A DNA stretch of 64,000 nt from Pinibacter aurantiacus. Lineage in GTDB: Bacteria > Bacteroidota > Bacteroidia > Chitinophagales > Chitinophagaceae. The first letter of the stretch is position 1, and each line of letters starts with the position of its first letter. A program made the position numbers and the translations under genes. The DNA lies in assembly GCF_019130065.1 (NCBI RefSeq), contig NZ_JAHSPG010000015.1, positions 1 to 64,000 of the forward strand, read 5' to 3'. This document shows positions 9,401-18,265 of this stretch, in pieces. Under the pieces are notes generated by a model. It worked only from the letters and a program-made list of their open reading frames with translations. It did not search any database and had not been told where the DNA came from.

Positions 9401-9596
9401 TTTTAACCGCAAAGAGCTCAAAGGTTGCGCAAAGGAAACGAAGGTTTTATTATTTGTAACCACCGCCTGCACGAGAGTCTTGGTCGAGAAATTAATGTGT
9501 TACACGCAGGAGCTCAGAAAAAATCGCCAACCTGATAAATTCTTAAAACAATTCTTTGCTTCCTTTGCGCAACCTTCGCGCTCTTTGCGGTTAAAT
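9401..9596. repeat. Long inverted-repeat element (CGCAAAGG words)
   Basis: The left arm at about 9403-9450 reads as tandem CGCAAAG and GCGCAAAGG words and the right arm at 9551-9594 carries CCTTTGCGCAACC and CTCTTTGCGGTTA. The spacer is about 100 bp. The right arm ends about 13 bases from the stop codon of the hydrolase gene at 9609. The same words recur at 52-225 and 38291-38461. Confidence 0.75.
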
Positions 9597-9608
9597 GAAC
9601 CTTGAGCT

Positions 9609-10373
9609 TCAACTCACGCAATAAACGGCTGTTTCACCAAATCTTGAGGCTACAATTATTTCAGTGCCGTTAGCGTGTTCGGTGAAAAGATTTTGAACAA
9701 GCTCGGGATTATTATTGTCTTTTGACAAATGAGAAAGTAGTAAGTGCGTCATGAACGACGGCCTATGATCTCTAAAAACCTGCAGCGCCTGCGCATTCGA
9801 CAAATGCCCCTTGCCGCCGCGGATGCGGTTTTTAAGAAAATAAGGATAGCGTCCTTTTTCCAGCATTTCCTCGTCATAGTTTGTTTCAAGAAACGCGGCA
9901 TGGCATTGCTGAAAATGATGGATCAGTTGCTCGCAAGGAGAGCCAATGTCTGTGAAAACACCAATATTGATACTATTGTAGCTTACCATAAAGCTATGTG
10001 GATCAGCCGCATCGTGCAATTTTGGAAACGCAGTTACCACCAGTTCGCCAACGTTTATAACAGCATTGCCATGCAACGGCATTACGACATGATCGTTCAG
10101 CAAGAGCCCTGCATACTGCAAAGTTGCAGCGGTAATATATACAGGTAGCCGGTATTTTTTTGCCAGTACCGCAACGCCCTTTATGTGATCGGTATGTTCG
10201 TGAGAAATAAAAATTGCCCGCACTTTATCCATCGATAAATTAAGCCTGCGCATTCTTTTTTCCGTTTCACGGCAGGAAATTCCTGCATCTATAAAAATAG
10301 CGTCCGTCTCGTTGCCCACGTAGTAACAATTCCCGTTGCTCCCCGAATTTAAAGATGTGATGTAGAGTGACAT
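9609..10373 (-). CDS. Metallo-beta-lactamase-fold hydrolase, YycJ/WalJ-like
   Basis: The protein opens with SLYITSLNSGSNGNCYYVG, typical of the YycJ-like branch of the metallo-beta-lactamase superfamily. The zinc-binding motif HEHTDHIKG lies near residue 58, with additional ligands in KLHDAADPHSF and VFTDIGSP, and GKGHLSNAQAL and HLLLSHLSKDN further on. Members are predicted 5'-3' exonuclease-like or phosphodiesterase enzymes; the substrate is not shown here. The start at 10373 gives 254 residues; an in-frame ATG at 10427 would add 18 residues that are not typical for the family. Confidence 0.85.
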   Translation of the reverse strand: MSLYITSLNSGSNGNCYYVGNETDAIFIDAGISCRETEKRMRRLNLSMDKVRAIFISHEHTDHIKGVAVLAKKYRLPVYITAATLQYAGLLLNDHVVMPLHGNAVINVGELVVTAFPKLHDAADPHSFMVSYNSINIGVFTDIGSPCEQLIHHFQQCHAAFLETNYDEEMLEKGRYPYFLKNRIRGGKGHLSNAQALQVFRDHRPSFMTHLLLSHLSKDNNNPELVQNLFTEHANGTEIIVASRFGETAVYCVS

Positions 10374-10420
10374 TGAGCTGCAAATAAACGATTTTTTTGG
10401 AAGCACCTGCGGCGCTTTTT

Positions 10421-10593
10421 TTGCCACAGAGGCACAGAGAACACAGAAAAAAAGGAAAGAAAGGTCAACCCCCGTTATTATAAAGGCAGGGAGCTAAAAA
10501 AATTTTCTATCTCGGTCTTTTTTCTTGTGTTTCACTTACTATTTGTTCAGTTATTTTTACTTTTTTTCGGTGTTCTCTGTGCCTCTGTGGCAA
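10421..10593. repeat. Inverted-repeat element (CACAGAGG words)
   Basis: A perfect 22-bp inverted repeat: left arm 10423-10444 and right arm 10570-10591. The left arm is built from the words CACAGAGG, CACAGAG and AACACAG. The spacer is about 125 bp. It lies between the hydrolase start and the terminator of the TonB receptor gene. Confidence 0.85.
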
Positions 10594-10595
10594 AC

Positions 10596-10621
10596 AAAAA
10601 AAATGCGTCCCGAAGGACGCA
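10596..10621 (-). terminator. Intrinsic terminator of the TonB siderophore receptor gene
   Basis: On the minus strand a 7-bp stem TGCGTCC/GGACGCA closes a TTCG tetraloop and is followed by eight T residues. It lies 30 bp past the receptor stop codon, a textbook Rho-independent terminator. It is distinct from the long inverted repeat immediately beyond it. Confidence 0.85.
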
Positions 10622-10650
10622 CTTGCAATTAAACTGTAGATGATAAAAAA

Positions 10651-13089
10651 CTAGAAGCGGAAAGAGATACCGGCTACGAACCTCCTCGGCATTTGAGGTT
10701 CGATAGTGGACCAGCCTTTGTAATATTCTTTGTTGGTAATGTTATCCAATTTTGCGGTGATCGTGAATTTATCTGCATTGTAGAACAGAGAGGCATTCAA
10801 CACTGTGTAAGAAGGCAATGTAAACACGCCTGTTGTTGTTCTGTTCAGAATCATATTTTCACTTGCATAGTTACCACCGAAGCCTGCGCCAAATCCTTTG
10901 ACAGCACCTGATGTAAACTTGTAAGTAACCCATGCGTTGGCAAGATGTTTTGGACCTGCTTCTTCAGGGCGTCTGTCGATATAATCTTTCGCATCAGTTT
11001 CTGTGACCTTGCTGTTGTTAAATGAATAACCCACAATGACGTTCAACCCTGCCACAGGGTTTGCTGCAACATCTGCTTCAATGCCTTTGCTGTATCTTTT
11101 ACCGCCCTGTATGTATTTGGTGGTAGTTGCTGTGTTTGCAGGATCAGACATCACAATGTCGCTAACCAGGATATCATAATAACTTACTGTTGCTACAACC
11201 TTGTTGTTTACCAAAGAAAGTTTCACACCACCTTCAACCTGGTTTGCTTTTTCAGGTCTAAACGTTTTCATACTTGTTTTACCATTATCCACTTCTTCTC
11301 TGGGTGCGGTGTTGGAAAAGCCGTTCATGTAATTAACGAACAATGAAACTTTGTCTTTGATTGGCTGGTAAACGATACCAAATTTTGGAGAGAGCGCAGT
11401 TTGCTCATATTGATCAGTGCTTGCAGAAGTCATGCCGCCGTTTTTAAAATGATCGACGCGAAGGCTCGCCATTACTGATAAATTAGGCGTGAAGTTGAAC
11501 ACATCAGATGCATACGCACTGTACACTTGTTGGGTAGTGTTTGAGTTAGAACCTGTCGCGCTTTGTAAAGCTGAATCTACTTTTGGCTGTGTAAGCAGAT
11601 CAGTTTGCGGATCTGTCATTGTTACCATGCCCATACCTACATAGTCTGTACCGTTGCTGATCGTGTTTCTGTTGAAGTAATCGAGCCCTGCTACAATTCT
11701 GTTGCGCATGTTGCCAAACTTCACATCACCAATGAAATTTTGTTGAATATCGAACGTATTGGTCGATCCGTTTTGTTTGTTCAGATATCTTCCAAATACG
11801 CCCGGAATGTTTGGATAACCAGGGATGTATTGTGAAACTTCATACAGGTAAGAATAATATCCTTCTGATCTTGCAGTGCTTTGAGACACCACAGTTTGCG
11901 ATGTCCACTGACCTGATAGTTTATAATTCATTTGCGCCTGCAATGTTGTAACCGGATTTTTTATGCTAAGGTTGTTGCTGGTGAAAGACATTTTTTTATT
12001 GTAACCCAATTCATCCAGGTTCTTTGCCAGCAAAGGCGCTGAGCGATCGAAGAACAACATCATCGGGTTTGTGCCTTCCTGGCCAAGGAATTCAGCATTC
12101 AGCAAAAATGAAAGCCTGTCGCTCACCTGGTAAGATAGTGAAGGCGCAAAGAATCTTATTTTCTTAAAGCCTGCATCCTGGAAACTGTTTTCATTATGGA
12201 AGGCACCATTCACACGCAACAACACTTTTCCTGCTTTATCCAATGGCGCATTGATATCAGCTGTAAACCGGTTCAGGCCATAGCTGCCGCCAGTGTAGCT
12301 GATGTCTCCACGAAAATTACTGAAAGGCTTTTTTGTTACCGTATTGATAAGACCGCCGTAGGAAATCAAACTGCTTCCATACAATGTACCGGAAGGACCT
12401 TTCACCACTTCAATGCGCTCGATGTTGGAAACTTCAAGGCCCCCGTTTGTCAAGCCTGGCAACCCATTCACCAATGTTGGCTGCACCGCAAAACCTCTTA
12501 ATGAATAGTAGCTTGTACCATCTCCCTCTCTTCCTGTTGATGACCAAAGTTTATCAATACCCGGCGCATTTTTTACTGCTTCATCATAGCTGGATACCAA
12601 TTGCTCTTTTAGTGTTGCTCCAGAAATCACCGCAAACACCTGCGGATTCTCCATGTTCTTCAACGGCATCTTGGATACGTAATCACTTTCTTTTTTCGTC
12701 ACCTTACTGCCTGCGCTGACAATCACTTCTTCCAGCTGCTTGTTTGTAATAGTCAGTTTGATGGCAACATTAGCAGTTGCTTTCTCAGTCACCGTTACAT
12801 CCTGCAACACGTCATTATAACCAACCAATGAAACTTCAAGTTGATAATTACCGGGTTTTATGTTTTTAATAATGAAAGTACCATCATCTTCTGTAGCCAC
12901 TACTCTCTTAGTACCTTTTACTTTTACCGAAACAGCTACAGCCGCGCTTCCATCGCTGGTGGTGACTTTCCCTTTGATGACACCCGTACCGTCTTCTATT
13001 TCGTTTGCAAAAATTACCTGAGTTGAAAATATAATTACTGTGAGCGTGAATAGTAGTCTACAAATCTGCTGGTAATATTTCCTGTGCAT
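10651..13089 (-). CDS. TonB-dependent siderophore receptor
   Basis: An 812-residue outer-membrane receptor. A signal peptide ends near TQVIFA, followed by a carboxypeptidase-regulatory-like fold (about 33-110, GVIKGKVTTSDGSAAVAVSV). The TonB plug follows with NVEVVKGPSG-type motif IERIEVVKGPSGTLYGSS and TVTKKP. A 22-strand-type barrel fills the rest and ends in the terminal aromatic ISFRF. The plug resembles FhuA/FepA-like ferri-siderophore receptors. The neighbouring AraC regulator and siderophore-interacting flavoprotein support iron import from a siderophore, whose identity cannot be read. An intrinsic terminator follows at 10596-10621. Confidence 0.9.
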   Translation of the reverse strand: MHRKYYQQICRLLFTLTVIIFSTQVIFANEIEDGTGVIKGKVTTSDGSAAVAVSVKVKGTKRVVATEDDGTFIIKNIKPGNYQLEVSLVGYNDVLQDVTVTEKATANVAIKLTITNKQLEEVIVSAGSKVTKKESDYVSKMPLKNMENPQVFAVISGATLKEQLVSSYDEAVKNAPGIDKLWSSTGREGDGTSYYSLRGFAVQPTLVNGLPGLTNGGLEVSNIERIEVVKGPSGTLYGSSLISYGGLINTVTKKPFSNFRGDISYTGGSYGLNRFTADINAPLDKAGKVLLRVNGAFHNENSFQDAGFKKIRFFAPSLSYQVSDRLSFLLNAEFLGQEGTNPMMLFFDRSAPLLAKNLDELGYNKKMSFTSNNLSIKNPVTTLQAQMNYKLSGQWTSQTVVSQSTARSEGYYSYLYEVSQYIPGYPNIPGVFGRYLNKQNGSTNTFDIQQNFIGDVKFGNMRNRIVAGLDYFNRNTISNGTDYVGMGMVTMTDPQTDLLTQPKVDSALQSATGSNSNTTQQVYSAYASDVFNFTPNLSVMASLRVDHFKNGGMTSASTDQYEQTALSPKFGIVYQPIKDKVSLFVNYMNGFSNTAPREEVDNGKTSMKTFRPEKANQVEGGVKLSLVNNKVVATVSYYDILVSDIVMSDPANTATTTKYIQGGKRYSKGIEADVAANPVAGLNVIVGYSFNNSKVTETDAKDYIDRRPEEAGPKHLANAWVTYKFTSGAVKGFGAGFGGNYASENMILNRTTTGVFTLPSYTVLNASLFYNADKFTITAKLDNITNKEYYKGWSTIEPQMPRRFVAGISFRF

Positions 13090-13175
13090 AAGCTTTTAAT
13101 TTGCCAGCAAAATTGTAACGATGACAATTAAATAGAAAACGAGATCGGGAAAAAGGTTTACGCGGAAAGGAAAAA

Positions 13176-13313
13176 TCAATTAATAATTAATAATTAAAAA
13201 TTAATAGTGCGGTTGCGAGATATTTTTGACTAGCGCGTCCGTGAAATATTTTGAAGTTTACATTTCAACATGACCGCTACACCTATTAATTCTTAATTAT
13301 TAATTATTAATTC
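13176..13313. repeat. Inverted-repeat element (AATTAATA words) overlapping a stop codon
   Basis: Arms 13178-13207 and 13283-13312 pair over 30 bp with one mismatch; each is a tandem of AATTAATA-type words. The right arm encodes the last residues (INN) and the TAA stop of the AraC gene at 13300. The same word family recurs at 42307-42436. Confidence 0.85.
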
Positions 13314-14295
13314 GCCCCGGCGTCACTCCAAACTTCTTCTTAAACGCCGTACTAAAATGTTGCACTGATGAATAGCCGAGATCATCGGCGAGTTCTTTGA
13401 TGGAGATATTGCCTGAGCCGAGCAAATCCTTTGCCTGTCCTAGTTTGTGATCGGCAAGGAAGCCGAAGACCGTTGTATTAAATACTTCTTTGAATCCTTT
13501 TTTCAGCTTGAATTCATTGATGCCTGCTATTTTTGAAAGCTCGCGTAGTGTTGGTGGTTGTTGCGCATTTTGAATCAGATAGTCTCTCGCAAATAAAATA
13601 CGCTCTTTATCAAAATCTGTTTTGATGATGGATGATGAAGGCTTGCCCAATGCATCTTCATAGGCCTGTGCCTGCAATATGAGTAGCTCAACACATTTTG
13701 ATTGAAGGAACATTAACTTGAGTCCGCCTGTTACTTTGCAGTTCATTATTTCATGAATGCATTGGTGCATGGCAAGTGTGATGGGAAGATTTTCTTTACA
13801 AAAATCCGCGGCCTTGTTTGCTGCCACGCTTTCTGCAAAACTCATGAGCGCCGGACTGCTATTCTTACTCAATTCAAAAAAATATTCCGTTGTAAAATGA
13901 ACTTCAAAAAATCTGTGCTGCTGTCCCTTCTTATAGTCACCCACTCCTGAAAACTGTGGGGTGTAGTGAAGGTTGTGTTCATTTTCCTTGAATTGGTAAG
14001 TTTGACCATTGGCAAAATTTGTCATGGCGCCAATGCCCTTTAAAGTAAAATGCATTTCCACCAGGTCGTGCTGTTCCACAACGTCAAATCTCAGGCGTTT
14101 GTTTTCCTTCATTATCATGTCGCCGTACACGATGTAAATACCTGAGAATGCTATTTGCACGAGTTCCGCATCGCCGAAGGGGAAGCTATACTTCTCGCGT
14201 CTTTCAGCCACCAAAGGTTTATCGATCGCGTCATAAAAAAAACCACTGCCTACTATAAATTTTTTGCCGCCGGAATCATATACATCCATCGCCAT
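13300..14295 (-). CDS. AraC-family transcriptional regulator
   Basis: A 331-residue regulator. The N-terminal two thirds form a ligand-sensing region without a recognised motif. The C-terminal 100 residues carry the double helix-turn-helix of the AraC/XylS family: PPTLRELSKIAGINEFKLKK and ISIKELADDLGYSSVQHFST, ending FKKKFGVTPGRI. It sits between the siderophore receptor and the divergent siderophore-interacting flavoprotein, so it probably controls these iron genes, as PchR-like AraC regulators do (inference). The last three codons and the stop come from the repeat element at 13176-13313. Confidence 0.85.
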   Translation of the reverse strand: MAMDVYDSGGKKFIVGSGFFYDAIDKPLVAERREKYSFPFGDAELVQIAFSGIYIVYGDMIMKENKRLRFDVVEQHDLVEMHFTLKGIGAMTNFANGQTYQFKENEHNLHYTPQFSGVGDYKKGQQHRFFEVHFTTEYFFELSKNSSPALMSFAESVAANKAADFCKENLPITLAMHQCIHEIMNCKVTGGLKLMFLQSKCVELLILQAQAYEDALGKPSSSIIKTDFDKERILFARDYLIQNAQQPPTLRELSKIAGINEFKLKKGFKEVFNTTVFGFLADHKLGQAKDLLGSGNISIKELADDLGYSSVQHFSTAFKKKFGVTPGRINN

Positions 14296-14461
14296 AAAAA
14301 TCCGTTTTATATAATTTTCTATCCCGTTAGTGTAAAAGAGGAAATAACAAGCAGAATTAATATTGCATAAAATTAGTATTTAAAGAAGTTGCCCGGGTAA
14401 TAATTATTGTTTCCATGTTGCAACTGCACTATTTGATTACACCATTTAAACCAACATCTAT

Positions 14462-15175
14462 ATGTCCACAATACCAAAATGGCTCGCAGATACTGTTGTC
14501 AACGTGTTTGATCCCTGGCTATATACGGCAGAGGTTGAAGACATGACCTATCTTTCCCAAGATATCTTGTCGGTTACTTTTACCGGAGAATACTACAGAA
14601 CCGGATTTTTGCCGGGACACGAAATACAATTTCGCGTGGACGACAACAATTTCCGCCACTACACCATTTCCACGTTTGATGAGTTGTTCGGCCGTTTTAC
14701 GGTGATATTTTACTTAAACAGAAAAGGCCCCGGAAGCGATTGGGTGACACACCTGGAAAAAGGTGATATACTTAGGTTTCACGCGGAAAGAAGCGACATG
14801 CAATACAATAAAAACACAAAGCATCACTTCTTCTTTGGCGATGAAACATCTATTGGCTTATTTCACGGCTTTAAAGAAATCGCGCATGAGCTCGATCATG
14901 AGTACTTGGGCGTACTGGAGCTAAGGGAGGAAAATGAATGTGCGTTGAAAGAGTTGAGCCTGTTGCTGGAACGTGTGGAAGAATCCGCGGACGCTCCTGC
15001 CGTTAACAGTATTCAATGGATGGAAGATATGCACGAGAACTGCTGGGAAGTTTGGAAGAATGCCACATACTATTTAGCGGGAAGAATATATTCCATTCAG
15101 CGTTTTAGAAAATACCTGATGCAAAGAGGCGTAAGCAAAGGACAGATAAGGGTAGCACCGTTTTGGGGAAAGTAG
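14462..15175 (+). CDS. Siderophore-interacting flavoprotein (ferric-siderophore reductase, SIP family)
   Basis: A 237-residue cytoplasmic protein matching the FAD-binding siderophore-interacting family (ViuB/YqjH-like). Visible features are the FAD-binding stretch RHYTISTFDE, the conserved GPGSDWV segment, and the C-terminal pyridine-nucleotide-domain signature YLAGRIYSIQRFRKYL. It reduces ferric siderophore complexes to release iron. It is divergent from the AraC gene and completes the iron cassette with the TonB receptor. Its TAG stop is the first part of a repeat palindrome at 15173-15197, so the element appears to set its C-terminus. Confidence 0.85.
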   Translation: MSTIPKWLADTVVNVFDPWLYTAEVEDMTYLSQDILSVTFTGEYYRTGFLPGHEIQFRVDDNNFRHYTISTFDELFGRFTVIFYLNRKGPGSDWVTHLEKGDILRFHAERSDMQYNKNTKHHFFFGDETSIGLFHGFKEIAHELDHEYLGVLELREENECALKELSLLLERVEESADAPAVNSIQWMEDMHENCWEVWKNATYYLAGRIYSIQRFRKYLMQRGVSKGQIRVAPFWGK

Positions 15176-15197
15176 AGACGCATTGAACGCGTCTCTG
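15173..15197. repeat. Palindromic element (GTAGAGACGC word) containing the stop codon
   Basis: AGAGACGC at 15174-15181 pairs perfectly with GCGTCTCT at 15189-15196 around a 7-nt loop. The TAG stop of the flavoprotein gene (15173-15175) is part of the GTAGAGACGC arm. Confidence 0.8.
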
Positions 15198-15304
15198 TAA
15201 CAGCGAATGAATGCAAAAAAATCAGCGGAATCCTACATCACGTTGTAAACGAATGCACGATAGAAGAAAACGCTTTCATCTATCGGGCATTCGTTTGGGT
15301 GTAG

Positions 15305-15330
15305 CGGAGACGCGTTCAACGCGTCTCTAC
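15305..15330. repeat. Palindromic element (GAGACGCG word) abutting a stop codon
   Basis: AGACGCGTTCAACGCGTCT (15308-15326) is nearly a perfect palindrome and is followed by CTAC, which runs into the TAG stop of the converging thioredoxin gene. It is a partner copy of the palindrome at 15173-15197, one at each of the two convergent stop codons. Confidence 0.8.
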
Positions 15331-16727
15331 TATTTATTCAACGTCTTCAACAACAAATCCTTTAACGCAGGCTCTGAAGGTCTTGGAGCGTCTGCACTTA
15401 CGATCTTTCCTTCCTGATCGAACACAAGGAATCTCGGTATGGTATTCACTTTATAGTATTCACTGAATACATTGTTAGGACCATTCGTGAAAAGTTGTAT
15501 ACCGCCCATTTGCTTTTCAGCGATCATGTTTTTCCACTTCTCTTTGTCCTTTTCAAGATCAGTTGACATGCTTATGAACGCAACGTTTTTATCTTTCAAC
15601 TCATCTTCCAGTTTTTGCAAATGAGGAAGCTCGCCTCTGCACGGTCCGCACCAGGTGGCCCAAACGTCTACCAATACAACTTTTCCTTTCAGGTCTTTCA
15701 TGGAAACATTTTTTCCATTGATGTCAGGAAAAGAAAATTCAATTGCTTTTTCACCTGTTGCCAATGTTGCAAGCGTTTTCTGATGCAATGCTACTTTTGC
15801 TTTCATTGAATCAGTAACAAGATATTTGCTGTACGGCTCTACAACTGTCTTTTGCAGATCATCAAAAGTTCTGAAGCTACGTAGATTGAAAACAATGAAA
15901 GCTCCTTTTATACTGTCGTTGCAAAAAAGATTAACACCGTAGCCAAAATCCTTGTAACTCACTTTGTCTTTTCTTTGGCAATAAGATGCATACATGCCGA
16001 TCCTTCTTGCACCATCACCCAATTGCAAAATTCTTGCGTCGCAGTATTTTTTATCTTGTTTGATGGTAGCATAAATCGCAGGAAACACGGTTGTAGAATC
16101 AGGATGTTTTACTCTTGGCGTTGCAAGAAAATTCATTGCGGCTGCTTCCACATCATCATCAACCACGAAGTCCATCAGGTTGTTGAATTTTTCATTCTTT
16201 GTTTTTAGCTGTTTCTTAAATGCAGCAACTTTTGGGGTGAATGCTTCAATTACAGGAAACACGCCCGTATAACCTACTCTGTCTGACCAGAACTGATAAG
16301 CCGGTTTTGTGATTACTGTATCAAATTGTTGCCATTTATCAAGCGCGATGTTTTCTGGCGATTGAGTGATCATTTCATAATTATCATCCTTCAAATTAAG
16401 GATCATGCTTGTGCCCGGCTTCAGATAAATGCGTGTAGAAATTTCTTTCCCTCCGCCCATGCAATCGCTCACATAATAAAATCCTTCTTTTGGATCCGGC
16501 ACTGCGAACGCGTAGCTTCCTTTTTCATCCAACACTGCAGTGGCCAACTCTTTGTAGTTGCCTTCGTATGCTTTATAAAGCTTTACATTCTTTACATAAG
16601 ATCTTGTTACTGTTCCTTCGATAACGGCCATGTTGCCTTTGATCTTCATGGGTGCTTTTGCCTGGGCAAACACGCTGCTTATGCATGCAATTGACAAACT
16701 GCATGCAGCAAAAATTGTACGTATCAT
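15330..16727 (-). CDS. TlpA-family thiol-disulfide oxidoreductase, exported
   Basis: A 465-residue protein with a signal peptide ending at VFAQA. The N-terminal part (about 30-130) resembles the DUF4369 beta domain; a helical middle region follows. The C-terminal 140 residues are a TlpA/ResA-like thioredoxin domain with WATWCGPCRGELP and the cis-proline TIPRFLVFD. It should act in the periplasm, reducing or isomerising disulfides. It is a paralogue of the next gene upstream, with almost the same C-terminal ending APRPSEPALK. Location next to a peptidase and SusCD suggests a role in handling imported peptides (inference). Confidence 0.85.
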   Translation of the reverse strand: MIRTIFAACSLSIACISSVFAQAKAPMKIKGNMAVIEGTVTRSYVKNVKLYKAYEGNYKELATAVLDEKGSYAFAVPDPKEGFYYVSDCMGGGKEISTRIYLKPGTSMILNLKDDNYEMITQSPENIALDKWQQFDTVITKPAYQFWSDRVGYTGVFPVIEAFTPKVAAFKKQLKTKNEKFNNLMDFVVDDDVEAAAMNFLATPRVKHPDSTTVFPAIYATIKQDKKYCDARILQLGDGARRIGMYASYCQRKDKVSYKDFGYGVNLFCNDSIKGAFIVFNLRSFRTFDDLQKTVVEPYSKYLVTDSMKAKVALHQKTLATLATGEKAIEFSFPDINGKNVSMKDLKGKVVLVDVWATWCGPCRGELPHLQKLEDELKDKNVAFISMSTDLEKDKEKWKNMIAEKQMGGIQLFTNGPNNVFSEYYKVNTIPRFLVFDQEGKIVSADAPRPSEPALKDLLLKTLNK

Positions 16728-16761
16728 TATTAAACTTTAAAATTGATTATTTACTATGTTG

Positions 16762-16803
16762 CAAGACCTGACAGGTTTTTGGAAAGCTGTCAGCTCCGAG
16801 TCT
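16762..16803. repeat. Weak inverted repeat (ACCTGACAGG word)
   Basis: ACCTGACAGGT at about 16766-16776 followed by a T-run, then a degenerate AGCTGTCAGCT. The stretch ends one base from the stop codon of the gene at 16804. It fits the stop-abutting element pattern but pairing between arms is poor. Confidence 0.4.
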
Positions 16804-18234
16804 CTAATTATTCAACGTTTGAAGCAACAACTCTTTTAATGCGGGTTCTGATGGTCTTGGCGCATCAATGGTTACTACTTTTCCCTGTTTATCAAACACC
16901 ATGAACCTGGGAATGGCATTTATCTTATAAACAGTTGTAAATCCTGAGCGGAATCCTCCGTCCGCTTTCAGCTGAATGCCTTTAAGATCATTCTCGGCAA
17001 CAAATGTTTTCCATTTTTCAAGATTCACATCTTCATCGGAAGACAATCCTACGAATACGATATTATCATTACCATGAAACTCATCTTCCAGCTTTCTTAA
17101 ATATGGTAGCTCTGCCTTGCACGGACCGCACCATGTGGCCCAAACATCTATCAGTACAACTTTCCCTTTAAGATCGGAGAAAGAAACTTTATTTCCTTTT
17201 GCATCTTTGTAAGTGAAATTGTAACCCGGCGTTCCTTTCTTAAATTCAGAGACCTTTTTAAACTGATCAGCAAGCATTTGCTTTTGCTCTGGCGTTGTTA
17301 AGTATTTACCATACTTGGTTTCGAAATCTTTTAGCTTCTCATAAGACCTGATATAGCTAATGCCAGATGCCATGTACACACCCTTTAAAGTATCATTTGG
17401 TATGTAACGGAAAACACGCTCGTAATATTCATTTTCAGTCTTTACGGTATCTCCTTTTAACCTGTCTAGTCTACCCATCACTCCTGTTAGGCCGTTTAGT
17501 TCCTGCTGTCCAAAAGGTAAGTTTAGAATAAAACCATCGCGCATCAATTCTTTAAAATCTGTATGCAAAATATATGCGCCGAAATCTTCGGATTTCTGTT
17601 CCCATTTGGAGTTGGCAGGCCTTGGAGAATTTACATACCTTGTTGCGTACAGCGCAACATCATTCGGTACAGTCCTTTTTAGTAATGCATCAAATGCAGC
17701 ATTTCCCGAATGTTGCTTTTTTATCCATTCCTTTGACAGTCCATCAAGACTATCGACAACTGCATAAGCAGCCTTGAAATCAGCTCCGTTCTTTAAAGGA
17801 TTTAATTTGGTAGCAAGCAACATCTTATTCCATTCAGATAATATTTGATTCTCTTTAGTATTTCCTGCAGCCATTGTATAGCTCGTGAGATCCGTTATAT
17901 CCATATTTACAACATCGCTCCCTTTCGCATAGAAACAATACTTCGCAATATCGGAGTATATAAATCTTGCCTTTGGGAGTGCAATACCTATCATATAATA
18001 TCCTTTGTACCCAGGTTTAAAGGAAAATGTAAATGTACTGTCTCCATTGACTAACATTTTAATACTATCTACTTTTTCTAATGTACCCATTTTCACTTTG
18101 TATAGCTCCACTATACTACTATCCATTTTCTTCAAGTGAATTGTTCCGTTTACAGTTGTATAGCCTTTTTGTGCAGCTGCAAACAGAGCGCTGCATGAAA
18201 GCAATACGACGAACATCAGTTTTTTAAATCCCAT
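16804..18234 (-). CDS. TlpA-family thiol-disulfide oxidoreductase, exported (paralogue)
   Basis: A 476-residue paralogue of the neighbouring 15330-16727 gene with the same order: signal peptide ending LFAAAQ, DUF4369-like N-terminal beta domain, helical middle, and a C-terminal thioredoxin domain with WATWCGPCKAELP and the cis-proline segment AIPRFMVFD. The two probably arose by tandem duplication. The middle regions have diverged, for example in linker length. Only 31 bp separate it from the S9 peptidase upstream, so it is likely read in the same transcript. Confidence 0.85.
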   Translation of the reverse strand: MGFKKLMFVVLLSCSALFAAAQKGYTTVNGTIHLKKMDSSIVELYKVKMGTLEKVDSIKMLVNGDSTFTFSFKPGYKGYYMIGIALPKARFIYSDIAKYCFYAKGSDVVNMDITDLTSYTMAAGNTKENQILSEWNKMLLATKLNPLKNGADFKAAYAVVDSLDGLSKEWIKKQHSGNAAFDALLKRTVPNDVALYATRYVNSPRPANSKWEQKSEDFGAYILHTDFKELMRDGFILNLPFGQQELNGLTGVMGRLDRLKGDTVKTENEYYERVFRYIPNDTLKGVYMASGISYIRSYEKLKDFETKYGKYLTTPEQKQMLADQFKKVSEFKKGTPGYNFTYKDAKGNKVSFSDLKGKVVLIDVWATWCGPCKAELPYLRKLEDEFHGNDNIVFVGLSSDEDVNLEKWKTFVAENDLKGIQLKADGGFRSGFTTVYKINAIPRFMVFDKQGKVVTIDAPRPSEPALKELLLQTLNN

Positions 18235-18265
18235 ACCTGTTGTTTAATTAATTAAAAAACGCTTT

